A DNA stretch of 64,000 bases from positions 238,233 through 302,232 of the forward strand of contig BNCN01000012.1 in the NCBI GenBank assembly GCA_014656495.1, written 5' to 3'. Source of the stretch: Comamonas sp. KCTC 72670. GTDB taxonomy: Bacteria; Myxococcota; Myxococcia; Myxococcales; Myxococcaceae. Positions 1 to 8,182 of this stretch are shown here, in pieces (within the stretch, counting starts at the first letter, position 1; each line of letters starts with the position of its first letter). The position numbers were made by a program, and so were the translations under genes. The notes beneath the pieces are model-generated. The model saw nothing but the letters and a program-made list of their open reading frames with translations, was not told where the DNA came from and did not search any database.

Positions 1-105
1 AACACCGTTGGCACGCCGGCTGCTCAAGCCCTCCTCGACCTCAGGCGGTCAAGCCGACGAGGCAGCCGCGCCGTGGTGGCGCGATGCGGAGCGTGGAGGT
101 GGTTG

Positions 106-354
106 ATGCTGACGGCGGGTAAGCGACTGGCGGTCTTCTCCATTCGCGAGGGCAAGGGCGGGAGCATCTGGGTGCGGGCGGGGAGCGCGTTCGTGAACAA
201 GGACGGCTCGCTCAATGTGTTGCTGGACGTGCTGCCGCTGGACGGGAAGCTGCACGTGCGCGAGGCGGCGGAGAAGCGGGACGCGCCGGGGATGAGCGGG
301 GGCCGCTACGCCGGGGAGCTGGGCCTGGACGCGCCCGTGGGCGGACACTCGTGA
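106..354 (+). CDS. Small conserved-looking hypothetical protein
   Basis: About 82 residues, with no family I recognise. The start is ATG 106, because a GGAGGT ribosome site sits at 95-100; the open frame extends upstream to 73 but without such a site. The protein has no signal peptide or membrane segment. It reads like a small single-domain beta protein, with alternating hydrophobic residues in the stretch around residues 8-45. Its stop overlaps the GTG start of the ComEA-like gene by four bases (GTGA at 351-354). The two are therefore almost certainly co-transcribed and translationally coupled, and this is the main evidence that the frame is real. Confidence 0.6.
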   Translation: MLTAGKRLAVFSIREGKGGSIWVRAGSAFVNKDGSLNVLLDVLPLDGKLHVREAAEKRDAPGMSGGRYAGELGLDAPVGGHS

Positions 355-701
355 GGGCGCTGTGCGCGGTGGTGCTGGGCCTCATGTTGTGCGGGCCCGG
401 GGTGGCGGTGGCGGCGAAGCTGCGCACGCAGCACACGGGCACCGTGAACCTGAACGAGGCCACCGCGGCGGAGCTGGATTTGCTGCCGGGCGTCGGTGAG
501 AAGGCGGCGCAGCGCATCATCGAGCACCGGCAGAAGCGGCCCTTCAAGCGCGTGGAGGAGTTGGTGCGCGTGAAGGGCTTCGGCAAGAAGAAGTTCCTCA
601 AGCTCAAGGCGCATCTGGCGCTGAGCGGGCCCACGACGCTGCGAGTCGAACAGGTGCCCGCCCCTCCCGAGAGAAAGGAGGTGAGCACGACGAACGACTG
701 A
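351..701 (+). CDS. ComEA-like helix-hairpin-helix DNA-binding protein
   Basis: A 116-residue exported protein with a signal peptide at about residues 1-22, ending in an Ala-rich VAVAA stretch. Residues 30-92 hold a ComEA-type helix-hairpin-helix pair. The signature VNLNEATAAELDLLPGVG is followed by a GEKAAQRIIEHR helix and a second hairpin, VKGFGKKKF. This family binds double-stranded DNA without sequence specificity, and ComEA carries incoming DNA through the periplasm during transformation. Here the protein is short and lacks the N-terminal membrane anchor and SLBB domain of Gram-positive ComEA, so it is a soluble periplasmic version. It is coupled to the preceding small gene. Competence function is inferred; no other com gene is in the window. 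Confidence 0.85.
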   Translation: MRALCAVVLGLMLCGPGVAVAAKLRTQHTGTVNLNEATAAELDLLPGVGEKAAQRIIEHRQKRPFKRVEELVRVKGFGKKKFLKLKAHLALSGPTTLRVEQVPAPPERKEVSTTND

Positions 702-721
702 CAAAGCGACTTCCGGAACGA

Positions 722-764
722 GGGCCGCCGCCCGGGATTTCTCTCGTGGCCCAGGCGGCGGCCC
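722..764 (+). terminator. Hairpin downstream of comEA-like gene
   Basis: A perfect 11-bp stem, GGGCCGCCGCC at 722-732 paired with GGCGGCGGCCC at 754-764, separated by a 21-base loop. It lies 20 bases after the comEA-like stop. There is no T tract, so it may terminate weakly or stabilise the 3' end. Confidence 0.45.
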
Positions 765-855
765 GTGGTTCGTGGATGGGCCCATGAGGGGCAACCAGGA
801 GGGCACCCCCCGCGAGCGGTAGCCAACCGGGAGTGGATTGGTACCATCCGCCGCC

Positions 856-2562
856 ATGAACCGACGCCTCACGAACCTGCTGACCGCGGTGCCGCTCACG
901 GCCGCGCTGGTTGCTCCGCCCGTGCTCGCCTGTACCAGCATGCTGGTCTCCAAGGGGGCCACGACGGACGGCGCCACCTTCGTCACCTACGCGGCGGACG
1001 CGCACGAGCTGTACGGCGAGCTGTACTACACGCCCGCGCGCCACCACGCGCCCGGGGCGATGCGCGACATCGTCGAGTGGGACACCGGCAAGTTCCTGGG
1101 CCGCATCCCCCAGCCCGCCGCGACGTACTCGGTGGTGGGCAACATGAACGAGCACCAGCTCTCCATCGGTGAGTCCACCTTCGGCGGGCGCGAGGAGCTC
1201 GCGGGCCCCGCGGGCATCATCGACTACGGCTCGCTCATCTACACCACGCTAGAGCGCGCGAAGACGGCGCGCGAGGCCATCCAGGTGATGACGACGCTGG
1301 TCGCCGAGCACGGCTATGCCTCCAGCGGCGAGTCGTTCTCCATCGCCGACCCGAAGGAGGCCTGGCTGCTGGAGATGATTGGCAAGGGCAAGGGCGAGAA
1401 GGGCGCGGTGTGGGTGGCCCGCAAGCTGCCGGACGGGTACCTCTCCGCGCACGCCAACCAGGCGCGTATCGGGACGTTCCCGCTCAACGACAAGCAGACG
1501 ACGCTCTACTCGCCGGACGTCATCTCCTTCGCCCGGGCGAAGGGCTGGTTCAAGGGCGCCGACAAGGACTTCAACTTCGCGGAGACGTACAACCCCATCG
1601 ACTTCGGCGGGCAGCGCTTCTCCGAGGCGCGCGTGTGGAGCATCTTCCGCCGCGCGGCGCCGTCCATGAAGCTGGGCGTGGAGTACGCGAACGGCGCCGC
1701 GCCGGAGAAGCGGCTGCCGCTGTGGGTGAAGCCGGACAAGAAGCTGTCCGTGCAGGACACCATGGCGCTGATGCGCGACCACTTCGAGGGCACCCCGCTG
1801 GACATGACGAAGGACGTGGGCGCGGGCCCCTACGCGGTGCCCTACCGCTGGCGGCCCATGACGTGGGAGGTGGACGGCAAGCAGTACGTCCACGAGCGCG
1901 CCATCTCCACGCAGCAGACGGGCTTCTCCTTCGTCGCGCAGATGCGGGACTGGCTGCCGGCGCCCATCGGCGGCGTGCTCTGGTTCGGCGTGGATGACAC
2001 CTTCACCACCGTCTACACGCCCATGTACGCCGGCATCCGGCAGGTGCCGCGCAACTTCGCGCAGGGCGTGGCCAGCCGCGGCGAGTTCTCCTGGGATTCG
2101 TCCTTCTGGGTCTTCAACTGGGTGTCGAACCAGGCCTACGCGCGCTGGAGCGACATCGTGCAAGACGTGCAGCGCGAGCAGGGCCACCTGGAAGGCCAGT
2201 TCCTCGCGGACCAGGCCGACGTGGAGAAGCGCGCCCAGGAGCAGTTCAAGCGCAGCCCGGAGGAGGCGCGGCAGTACCTCACGGACTACTCGCTCCAGCA
2301 GGGCGAGAAGGTCCACACCCGCTGGCGCAAGCTCGGCGAGACGCTGCTGGTGAAGTACATCGACGGCAACGTGCGCGACGACCTGGGCAAGGTGAACCAC
2401 CCCAAGTACCAGGAGGCCTGGTACCGCCGCATCGTGCAGGAGAACGGCAAGGCCCTGGCGATGCCCGCCAAGCCCGCCGAGCCTCCCGCCGCGGCCCCGG
2501 CTCCGGCCCAGCCGCCCGCACAGAAGCCGGCGCCCAAGCCCACCGTGGCCCCCGCGCCGTAA
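856..2562 (+). CDS. C69-family dipeptidase (peptidase U34/PepD type)
   Basis: A 568-residue exported peptidase. With ATG 856 as start, residues 1-25 form a signal peptide and cleavage would expose Cys26 (ACTSMLVSKGATTDG). That residue is the N-terminal nucleophile expected of Ntn-fold C69 dipeptidases. Other family features are the conserved stretch with NEHQLSIGESTFGGREEL and the SFSIADPKEAWLLEMIGKG block. The C-terminal ~30 residues are a Pro/Ala linker-like tail with no known function. A TTG 18 bases upstream (838) is in frame but would put extra residues before the signal peptide. The protein probably cleaves short peptides in the periplasm or outside the cell, which fits a predatory lifestyle. 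The gene stands alone, with a strong hairpin after its stop. Confidence 0.9.
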   Translation: MNRRLTNLLTAVPLTAALVAPPVLACTSMLVSKGATTDGATFVTYAADAHELYGELYYTPARHHAPGAMRDIVEWDTGKFLGRIPQPAATYSVVGNMNEHQLSIGESTFGGREELAGPAGIIDYGSLIYTTLERAKTAREAIQVMTTLVAEHGYASSGESFSIADPKEAWLLEMIGKGKGEKGAVWVARKLPDGYLSAHANQARIGTFPLNDKQTTLYSPDVISFARAKGWFKGADKDFNFAETYNPIDFGGQRFSEARVWSIFRRAAPSMKLGVEYANGAAPEKRLPLWVKPDKKLSVQDTMALMRDHFEGTPLDMTKDVGAGPYAVPYRWRPMTWEVDGKQYVHERAISTQQTGFSFVAQMRDWLPAPIGGVLWFGVDDTFTTVYTPMYAGIRQVPRNFAQGVASRGEFSWDSSFWVFNWVSNQAYARWSDIVQDVQREQGHLEGQFLADQADVEKRAQEQFKRSPEEARQYLTDYSLQQGEKVHTRWRKLGETLLVKYIDGNVRDDLGKVNHPKYQEAWYRRIVQENGKALAMPAKPAEPPAAAPAPAQPPAQKPAPKPTVAPAP

Positions 2563-2577
2563 CCCCGCGGCATCCTT

Positions 2578-2602
2578 GGAGCGGGGAGCCTCTCCCCGCT
2601 CC
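2578..2602 (+). terminator. Perfect 11-bp hairpin after C69 dipeptidase
   Basis: GGAGCGGGGAG (2578-2588) pairs perfectly with CTCCCCGCTCC (2592-2602) around a 3-base loop, 15 bases after the stop. It lacks a T run. A transcription terminator or 3' stabiliser is likely. Confidence 0.6.
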
Positions 2603-2742
2603 TGCGGGGCACCCGGCATCCGTCATCAGGCTGATGATTCCGGCTCCACCCCCCTTGGGACACAACCTCGGCCACACCGGCGCCGAGAATGAGGAATAAG
2701 CGCACATCATCCGCCTGGGACACACCAGGTAGGGGGACGATC

Positions 2743-3948
2743 ATGGGCCGCATCACGCACAGCACGACGAAGCCGACGGGCACCACGCCACCGCCGAAGA
2801 CCACGCCCACCGGAGGTCCGCCGACGCCGCCTCCGCCTCCGTCCACCCCCAAGAAGGCGCCGCCGCCGGTGCCGCCGAAGCCGCCGGACCTCTTCGTGTC
2901 GGGCACGAACACCAACACGGTGCGCACGCCGAACCTCTCGCCGCCGCCTCCGCCCGTGCCGCCCTCCGTGGGCGGGCCGAAGCCCACCGGGGTGGGCGGC
3001 ACCACCGCGCCCGCCACCGGCACGGTCGCGAAGAACACCGTCGTCACCACCGGCCCCGCCGTCCTCCGGGCTGACTCGGCCATCGCGCCCTTCGTGGCCC
3101 AGGGCGTGCCCCGGGGCGCCATCAAGAACATCAGCGACGCGGGCTTCTCCGCGCTCCAGGGCCTGCAGCGCAACCAGGGCGACGCGAGCTCCGCGGAGTT
3201 CGCCACGCTGCGGGCGGAAGTCGGCCCCAAGGCCGACCTCATCCGCGCGGTGTTCGCCCAGGGCGGCCCGCACGTGAAGGGCGGTGACGCCGAGCGCGTG
3301 AAGCTGGCCGGCGCGCTCAACGAGGGCTTCACCGTGGACAACACCACGGTGCAGAGCTACCGCAAGCAGATGAGCACGCTCACGGATGGGAAGTTCGAAC
3401 CCTACGTGGAGATGGCGAACACCCACCTGACGCAGAACAAGACCGAGTACCCCAACGCGGCCACCAGCGTGGCGGACATGAACAAGCTCTCCGACGAGGG
3501 CAAGGTGTCCGTCTACAAATACACGCAGGAGAAGTTCAAGCCGTACAACGGGCAGGTCCTCTTCCCGCTGGCGAAGGGCGGCGTGGGCCCCACGAGCACC
3601 GCCCTGCGCAACAACGTGGATGGCATCGCCGTCACCCGCTCCGCGCTCAACGAGCTGCCCAAGTTCGAGGGCACCGTGTACCGGGGCGACAGCAAGAAGT
3701 ACTACGACGCGTACACGAAGGACGCCGTCATCACCCGCGACGCCTTCACCAGCACGGCGAAGAAGCCGGACTCGAGCTTCGACGGCGACGCCGTCATCGA
3801 AATCCAGAGCAAGACGGGCCGCGACATCCAGGGCGCCTCGCTCAAGCCGGGCGAGGAGGAGGTCCTCATCCCGCCGGGCGCCACCTTCAAGGTCCTGGAG
3901 CGTGACGACAAGGGCTCCGTCCTCCGGCTGAAGCTCGAGGAGATTTGA
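2743..3948 (+). CDS. Proline-rich protein with C-terminal ADP-ribosyltransferase domain
   Basis: About 401 residues. The start is ATG 2743, preceded by an AGGTAGGGGGA site; the open frame reaches back to 2689. Residues 1-100 are low-complexity Pro/Thr/Lys-rich with no signal peptide. Residues 105-250 are helical with no recognised family. Residues 255-401 match the VIP2/C3-type ADP-ribosyltransferase fold. They carry the R-S-E triad: Arg314 in VYRGD, the FTSTA motif around Ser337, and the E371-E-E373 turn followed by VLIPPGATFKV. An E-x-E turn is typical of arginine-specific enzymes. The family transfers ADP-ribose from NAD+ to target proteins and includes many toxins. How the protein would leave the cell is not evident. 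No immunity gene is recognisable next door; the downstream gene is a MarR regulator. Confidence 0.75.
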   Translation: MGRITHSTTKPTGTTPPPKTTPTGGPPTPPPPPSTPKKAPPPVPPKPPDLFVSGTNTNTVRTPNLSPPPPPVPPSVGGPKPTGVGGTTAPATGTVAKNTVVTTGPAVLRADSAIAPFVAQGVPRGAIKNISDAGFSALQGLQRNQGDASSAEFATLRAEVGPKADLIRAVFAQGGPHVKGGDAERVKLAGALNEGFTVDNTTVQSYRKQMSTLTDGKFEPYVEMANTHLTQNKTEYPNAATSVADMNKLSDEGKVSVYKYTQEKFKPYNGQVLFPLAKGGVGPTSTALRNNVDGIAVTRSALNELPKFEGTVYRGDSKKYYDAYTKDAVITRDAFTSTAKKPDSSFDGDAVIEIQSKTGRDIQGASLKPGEEEVLIPPGATFKVLERDDKGSVLRLKLEEI

Positions 3949-3961
3949 GCGCCTGCCCGCC

Positions 3962-3992
3962 CCGCACCCGGGCGACACGGCACCGGGTGCGG
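3962..3992 (+). terminator. Perfect 10-bp hairpin after ADP-ribosyltransferase gene
   Basis: CCGCACCCGG (3962-3971) pairs with CCGGGTGCGG (3983-3992) across an 11-base loop, 14 bases past the stop. There is no T tract. The remaining gap to the MarR gene shows nothing else I can support. Confidence 0.55.
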
Positions 3993-4217
3993 ACGGGCCC
4001 CGTCTCCAGACGCGCGGGTGACCTCCAGCGTCATGACGCGAGGCGAACCCGGGGGGCTCCGACGCCGCCGGGTCCGGCCGGCCCCGTCGCGCGGAGCCCT
4101 GCCTGGCGGCCAGCTTCGGGGCGGTCAACAGCCCACGGTTTTTCCCCAGCAGCCCGGACCGCGACGCGATAGACCTGCTGGGACTCAAACCTTTGGGTTG
4201 AGACACGGAGGCAGCAG

Positions 4218-4787
4218 GTGACGGCAGAAGAATCCACGAAGGACCCGGCAGACGCGGCGCTGGAGCCCCACGAAGGCGAGCGGACCTACAAGGGGCCTCC
4301 TCTCGGCGAGGTGCTCGAGTTCATGCGGCTGCTCTGGGCCGTGGACCACGGGCTTCAGTCCACGTCGAAGCGCATGGAGTCCACGCTCGGACTCACCGGT
4401 CCGCAGCGGCTGGTCATCCGGCTGGTGGGGCGCTTTCCCGGCATCACCGCCGGCATGCTCGCGCAGATTCTCCACGTGCACCCCAGCACCCTGACGGGCG
4501 TCCTCAAGCGCCTGGAGAAGCGGGGCCTGCTGGACCGCAAGGCGGATCCGCTCGACGGGCGCAAGGCGCTGTTCTCCCTGACGGAGGAAGGGCGCTCGCT
4601 CGACATCCCCTCCGAGGGCACGGTGGAGTCGGCGGTGCAGCGCGTCCTGTCGCGCCTGTCGCGCCCGCGCATCCTCGCCACGCAGGACGTGCTCACCGCG
4701 CTCGCGCAGGAGCTGGGCGGCGTCCCCATGCCCGAGGCCGAGGTCGAGTTCGACCAGCAGGCCCTCCCCAAGCCCGCCGCCCGCTGA
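4218..4787 (+). CDS. MarR-family transcriptional regulator
   Basis: A 189-residue regulator starting at GTG 4218, with GGAGG at 4207-4211. Residues about 30-150 form the MarR winged helix-turn-helix. The recognition region is GMLAQILHVHPSTLTGVLKRLEKRG, and the wing is RKADPLDGRKALFSLTEEG. The C-terminal ~40 residues are longer than in typical MarR proteins and add another helix. The N-terminal 25 residues are acidic and probably disordered. MarR proteins are dimers that usually repress neighbouring genes and release DNA on binding small phenolic or lipophilic ligands, or on oxidation. Neither neighbour is divergent, so its target cannot be read from context. It may be autoregulated. Confidence 0.88.
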   Translation: MTAEESTKDPADAALEPHEGERTYKGPPLGEVLEFMRLLWAVDHGLQSTSKRMESTLGLTGPQRLVIRLVGRFPGITAGMLAQILHVHPSTLTGVLKRLEKRGLLDRKADPLDGRKALFSLTEEGRSLDIPSEGTVESAVQRVLSRLSRPRILATQDVLTALAQELGGVPMPEAEVEFDQQALPKPAAR

Positions 4788-4915
4788 GCCCGGCGCCCGC
4801 TCGCTCCCCCGCCACCGTGGGGGACGCTCGAGGCGGAGCACGTAGAACGGGCGGGTCCGATTTCCCGCGTTACCTCTCGGACCCTCGCCCTCACGCCTTC
4901 TTCCAGCGCCGGACA

Positions 4916-4945
4916 CCCCGGAGCCTCTCACGGGGGCTCCCGGGG
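4916..4945 (+). other. Hairpin in the leader between MarR and DUF4175 genes
   Basis: CCCCGGAGCC at 4916-4925 can pair with GGCTCC at 4935-4940 and then, across one bulged C, with GGGG at 4942-4945. It lies 75 bases before the start of the downstream gene. It could terminate the MarR transcript or act as an attenuator; nothing in the sequence decides between these. Confidence 0.3.
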
Positions 4946-5020
4946 CGTTAGGCCTCGCAGGATGGGGCTGACTGCTAGAAAATCGGGAAATAGGCCGCCC
5001 CACCGGGGGTTGCCTCGCCA

Positions 5021-8000
5021 TTGAGCGGACAGGACAGCGTGAACCTCGACACCCCGCAGACCCCAGGCCCCGAGCTACCGCCCCCGCCCCCGCCTCCACC
5101 GTCTCCCCCCGCCTCGCGGGCCCGTCCCACCACCGAAGCCCCTGGCGTGGAGGCGCTGCTCGCCGCCGTCCGAGGCCGTCAGCGCCGGTACCTGTGGCTC
5201 CAGGGCGGAATGCTGGGCGTGGCGCTGGCGGCGGCGCTGCTGGTGGCCGGTGGCTTCGTCGCGCTGGTGGCCCCGCGCACGGGCGCCACGCTGTTGTGGC
5301 TGACGCTGCCCCTGGGCGTGGCGGCGGCGTGTGTCTTCGGCCTGTGGCTGGCCAGGCGCCGCGTGGGCGACGACGTCCTCACCGCGCGGCTCATCGGCGA
5401 GAAGCGCCCGGAGCTGTCCCTGGATGTGCTCGCCGCGGTGGAGCTGATGCGCGAGCCGGACGCGCCGGGCAACGGCTCCCCGGAGCTGGCCGGCGCCTTC
5501 CTGGAGCAGATGGACGCGCGCGCCCGCACGGTGGACGCGCGGTCGGTGGTGGACAGCAAGCCCGTGCGCCAGTTCGCGCTGGGCGCGGGCGGCGTGCTGC
5601 TGGCGCTGGTGGTGTTGATGGGGGTGCTCGGTGACCGCTGGTCCGCGGGCATGGCGCGCATCCGCGAGGTGGCGGCGACGCCCAAGGCCCAGGCCCAGGT
5701 GGAGCCCATCACCGGAGACATCGAGCTGACCTTCCGCTACCCCGCGTACACGGGCCTGGCGCCGCGCACGGTGCCGGGGACGAACGGCGAAATCAGCGCG
5801 CCCGCGGGGACGGAGGTCCTGCTGAAGACGCGCTCGGACCGCCCGGTGGAGCGCGCGGACCTCGTGGTCAACGGACAGGCGCTGCCGTTGAAGGTGACGG
5901 AGCAACGGAACCTCGAAGGCGGCTTCGTGGCGAAGCAGTCCGGGCACTACCGCTTCGCCTTCTACGGCGCGAGGAACAAGGAGCTCGCGATGGGGCCGGA
6001 CATCGCCCTCAACGTGGAGGCGGACAAGGCGCCCGAGGTGTCGCTGCTCACGCCCACGGTGGAGCTGGAGATCGACCCGGGCGACCAGGTGGCGCTCAAG
6101 TACGAGGCCTCGGACGACTACGGCCTGTCCGGCATGGCGCTGGTGTTCCGCACGCCCGGCGCGCAGCAGGAGACGCGGGTGCCGCTGCCGCGCGAGGACG
6201 GCCGCCGCCACCGGGGCACGTACAACTGGAGCCTGGGCAACCTCAAGCTCGACCCGGGCGACCGCATCACCTACTACGTGGAGGCGCAGGACAACGACGC
6301 GGTGGAGGGCCCCAAGAAGGGCGTGAGCCGCACGCAGGTGCTGCGCGTCTACTCCGCCGCCGAGCACCGCCGCGCCGCGCTGGAGAAGGCCGAGCAGCTC
6401 TGGGGCCGGATGGTGGACCACCTCGCGGACCGGCTGGAGGGCCCGGAGCGCGCGAAGCAGAAGGACCCGCAGGCCATCACCGCCGGGGCCACCGTGGACG
6501 CCAGCGGCGAGAGCCTCGTCTCCGACATGAAGACGCTGGCGCAGGAGCTGTCGCGCGAGCGCGACGTGCCCAGCGAGCTCGTCTCGGCGCTGAGCAACAT
6601 CTCCGAGTCCCTGGGCAGCCACATCCGCGGCACCGCCGAGCTGCGCCGGCTGTACCTGCGCACCCAGCGCGCCCGCGGCGAGGACTGGGGCACCGGCAAC
6701 CGCCTCACCGCCGTGGTGAACGAGGAAATCACCGAGCTGGAGAAGGACATCCTCTACCTGGAGTCGCTGCTCGACCGGCAAAAGCTGGAGGCGCTCCAGG
6801 AGATGGCCAAGCAGCTGTCCAACGAGCGGCGCGAGCTGGCGAACCTCATCGAGCAGTACAAGTCCAACCCGGACGAGGCCGCGCGCCAGGCGGTGATGGA
6901 GCAGATTCAGCAGCTCAAGTCCCGCATCCAGGAGCTGATGCAGCGCATGGCGGAGATGCGCAAGGGCATCCGCGACGAGCACCTCAACGCCGAGGCCCTG
7001 TCCGAGATGATGAAGGACCAGGACATGCGCAGCGCGCTCGACGACGTGGAGAAGCTCATGCGCGAGGGCAAGGCGGACGAGGCCCTGGCGAAGCTGCAGG
7101 AGCTGGGCATGCAGATGGACGAGATGCTCCAGAACCTGGACCAGGCGGGCGACGAGTTCGGCGGCGAGCAGCACCCCGAGCTGGCCGAGAAGTTCGGCAA
7201 GTTCATGGAGGACCTCCAGAGCACCGTGCAGGAGCAGCAGCGCGTCGCGGACCAGACGAAGCAGCTGCGCGACCAGGCCCGCGCGCAGAACCGCGACCGG
7301 CTGGCCGAGAAGGGCGAGTCCATGAAGGACAACCTGCTGCGCAAGGTGCAGCAGGCCCAGGAGAGCTACAAGGCGCTGGAGCCCGGGCAGCTCAACAGCC
7401 GCGCCGCGCGTCCGCTGGAGGAGGCCCAGTCGGAGCTCCAGAACGTGGAGAACGCGCTGAAGGTGAACGACTACGACCTGGCGGCGGAGTCCGCGGCCCG
7501 GGCGGAGGACGCGGCCCGGCAGCTGTCGATGATGGGCGAGCAGCAGCGCCACCTGGACGAGATGTTCGGCAACCCCGAAGAGGTGGTGAAGCAGTCCACC
7601 GAGCTGGCGCAGCGCCTGGGCCGCGACGCGCGCAACGTGTCGGAGGTGAACCGGCAGCTCCAGTCCCTCTTCCCCCCTCCGGGCTCGCAGCTGTCGCAGC
7701 AGGAGAAGCAGCAGCTCCAGCAGCTCGGCCAGCAGCAGTCGCAACTGGAGGAGCGCGCGCAGGGCCTTCGCCAGCAGATGGAGGAGATGCAGCAGATGGC
7801 GCCCATCTTCGGCGAGGAGGCCACGCAGCAGATGGAGGGCGCGGGCCAGCGCATGGGAGAGGCCGCCAAGCGGATGCAGGGCAAGGACCCGGGCCGCGGC
7901 TACGGCGAGCAGCAGGCCGCGCTGGAGGGCCTGCGCCAGTTCCAGCAGCAGATGCAGGAAGGCCAGCGCGGCGGCAAGGGCGGGCTCCCCATGCCCATGG

Positions 8001-8182
8001 GCATGGGCCGGCGCCAGCAGGGCAACGGCCGCGACCCGAAGCAGAAGGTGGAGCTGCCGGACGAGGACGCGTTCCAGGCGCCGAAGGAGTTCCGCAAGGA
8101 CCTGCTCGACGCGATGAAGCAGGGCGCCCCGGAGAAGTACCGGGAGCAGGTGAAGCGCTACTACGAGGAGCTGGTGAAGTGA
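5021..8182 (+). CDS. DUF4175-type membrane protein with a long coiled coil
   Basis: Up to 1053 residues. The start is uncertain between TTG 5021 and GTG 5039. After a Pro-rich N-terminus, transmembrane helices lie at about residues 62-84, 89-111 and 185-204, flanked by Arg-rich segments. Residues ~220-430 form a predicted periplasmic beta-rich domain (TGDIELTFRYPAYTGL; YEASDDYGLSGMALVFRTPG) typical of DUF4175-like proteins. Residues ~450-1000 are almost entirely Gln/Glu/Met-rich coiled coil with repeated LQQLGQQQSQLEER-like heptads. DUF4175 proteins are poorly characterised. Their genes often sit near MoxR/BatA operons, of which one lies 18 kb away here. The next gene begins inside the stop codon of this one, so they form a translationally coupled pair acting in the periplasm or envelope. 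Confidence 0.8.
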   Translation: MSGQDSVNLDTPQTPGPELPPPPPPPPSPPASRARPTTEAPGVEALLAAVRGRQRRYLWLQGGMLGVALAAALLVAGGFVALVAPRTGATLLWLTLPLGVAAACVFGLWLARRRVGDDVLTARLIGEKRPELSLDVLAAVELMREPDAPGNGSPELAGAFLEQMDARARTVDARSVVDSKPVRQFALGAGGVLLALVVLMGVLGDRWSAGMARIREVAATPKAQAQVEPITGDIELTFRYPAYTGLAPRTVPGTNGEISAPAGTEVLLKTRSDRPVERADLVVNGQALPLKVTEQRNLEGGFVAKQSGHYRFAFYGARNKELAMGPDIALNVEADKAPEVSLLTPTVELEIDPGDQVALKYEASDDYGLSGMALVFRTPGAQQETRVPLPREDGRRHRGTYNWSLGNLKLDPGDRITYYVEAQDNDAVEGPKKGVSRTQVLRVYSAAEHRRAALEKAEQLWGRMVDHLADRLEGPERAKQKDPQAITAGATVDASGESLVSDMKTLAQELSRERDVPSELVSALSNISESLGSHIRGTAELRRLYLRTQRARGEDWGTGNRLTAVVNEEITELEKDILYLESLLDRQKLEALQEMAKQLSNERRELANLIEQYKSNPDEAARQAVMEQIQQLKSRIQELMQRMAEMRKGIRDEHLNAEALSEMMKDQDMRSALDDVEKLMREGKADEALAKLQELGMQMDEMLQNLDQAGDEFGGEQHPELAEKFGKFMEDLQSTVQEQQRVADQTKQLRDQARAQNRDRLAEKGESMKDNLLRKVQQAQESYKALEPGQLNSRAARPLEEAQSELQNVENALKVNDYDLAAESAARAEDAARQLSMMGEQQRHLDEMFGNPEEVVKQSTELAQRLGRDARNVSEVNRQLQSLFPPPGSQLSQQEKQQLQQLGQQQSQLEERAQGLRQQMEEMQQMAPIFGEEATQQMEGAGQRMGEAAKRMQGKDPGRGYGEQQAALEGLRQFQQQMQEGQRGGKGGLPMPMGMGRRQQGNGRDPKQKVELPDEDAFQAPKEFRKDLLDAMKQGAPEKYREQVKRYYEELVK

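Noticed and set aside
1..105. End of an upstream gene at the left edge
   Set aside because: No frame reads through with plausible composition; short frames on both strands look like shadows. I see nothing to annotate before 106.
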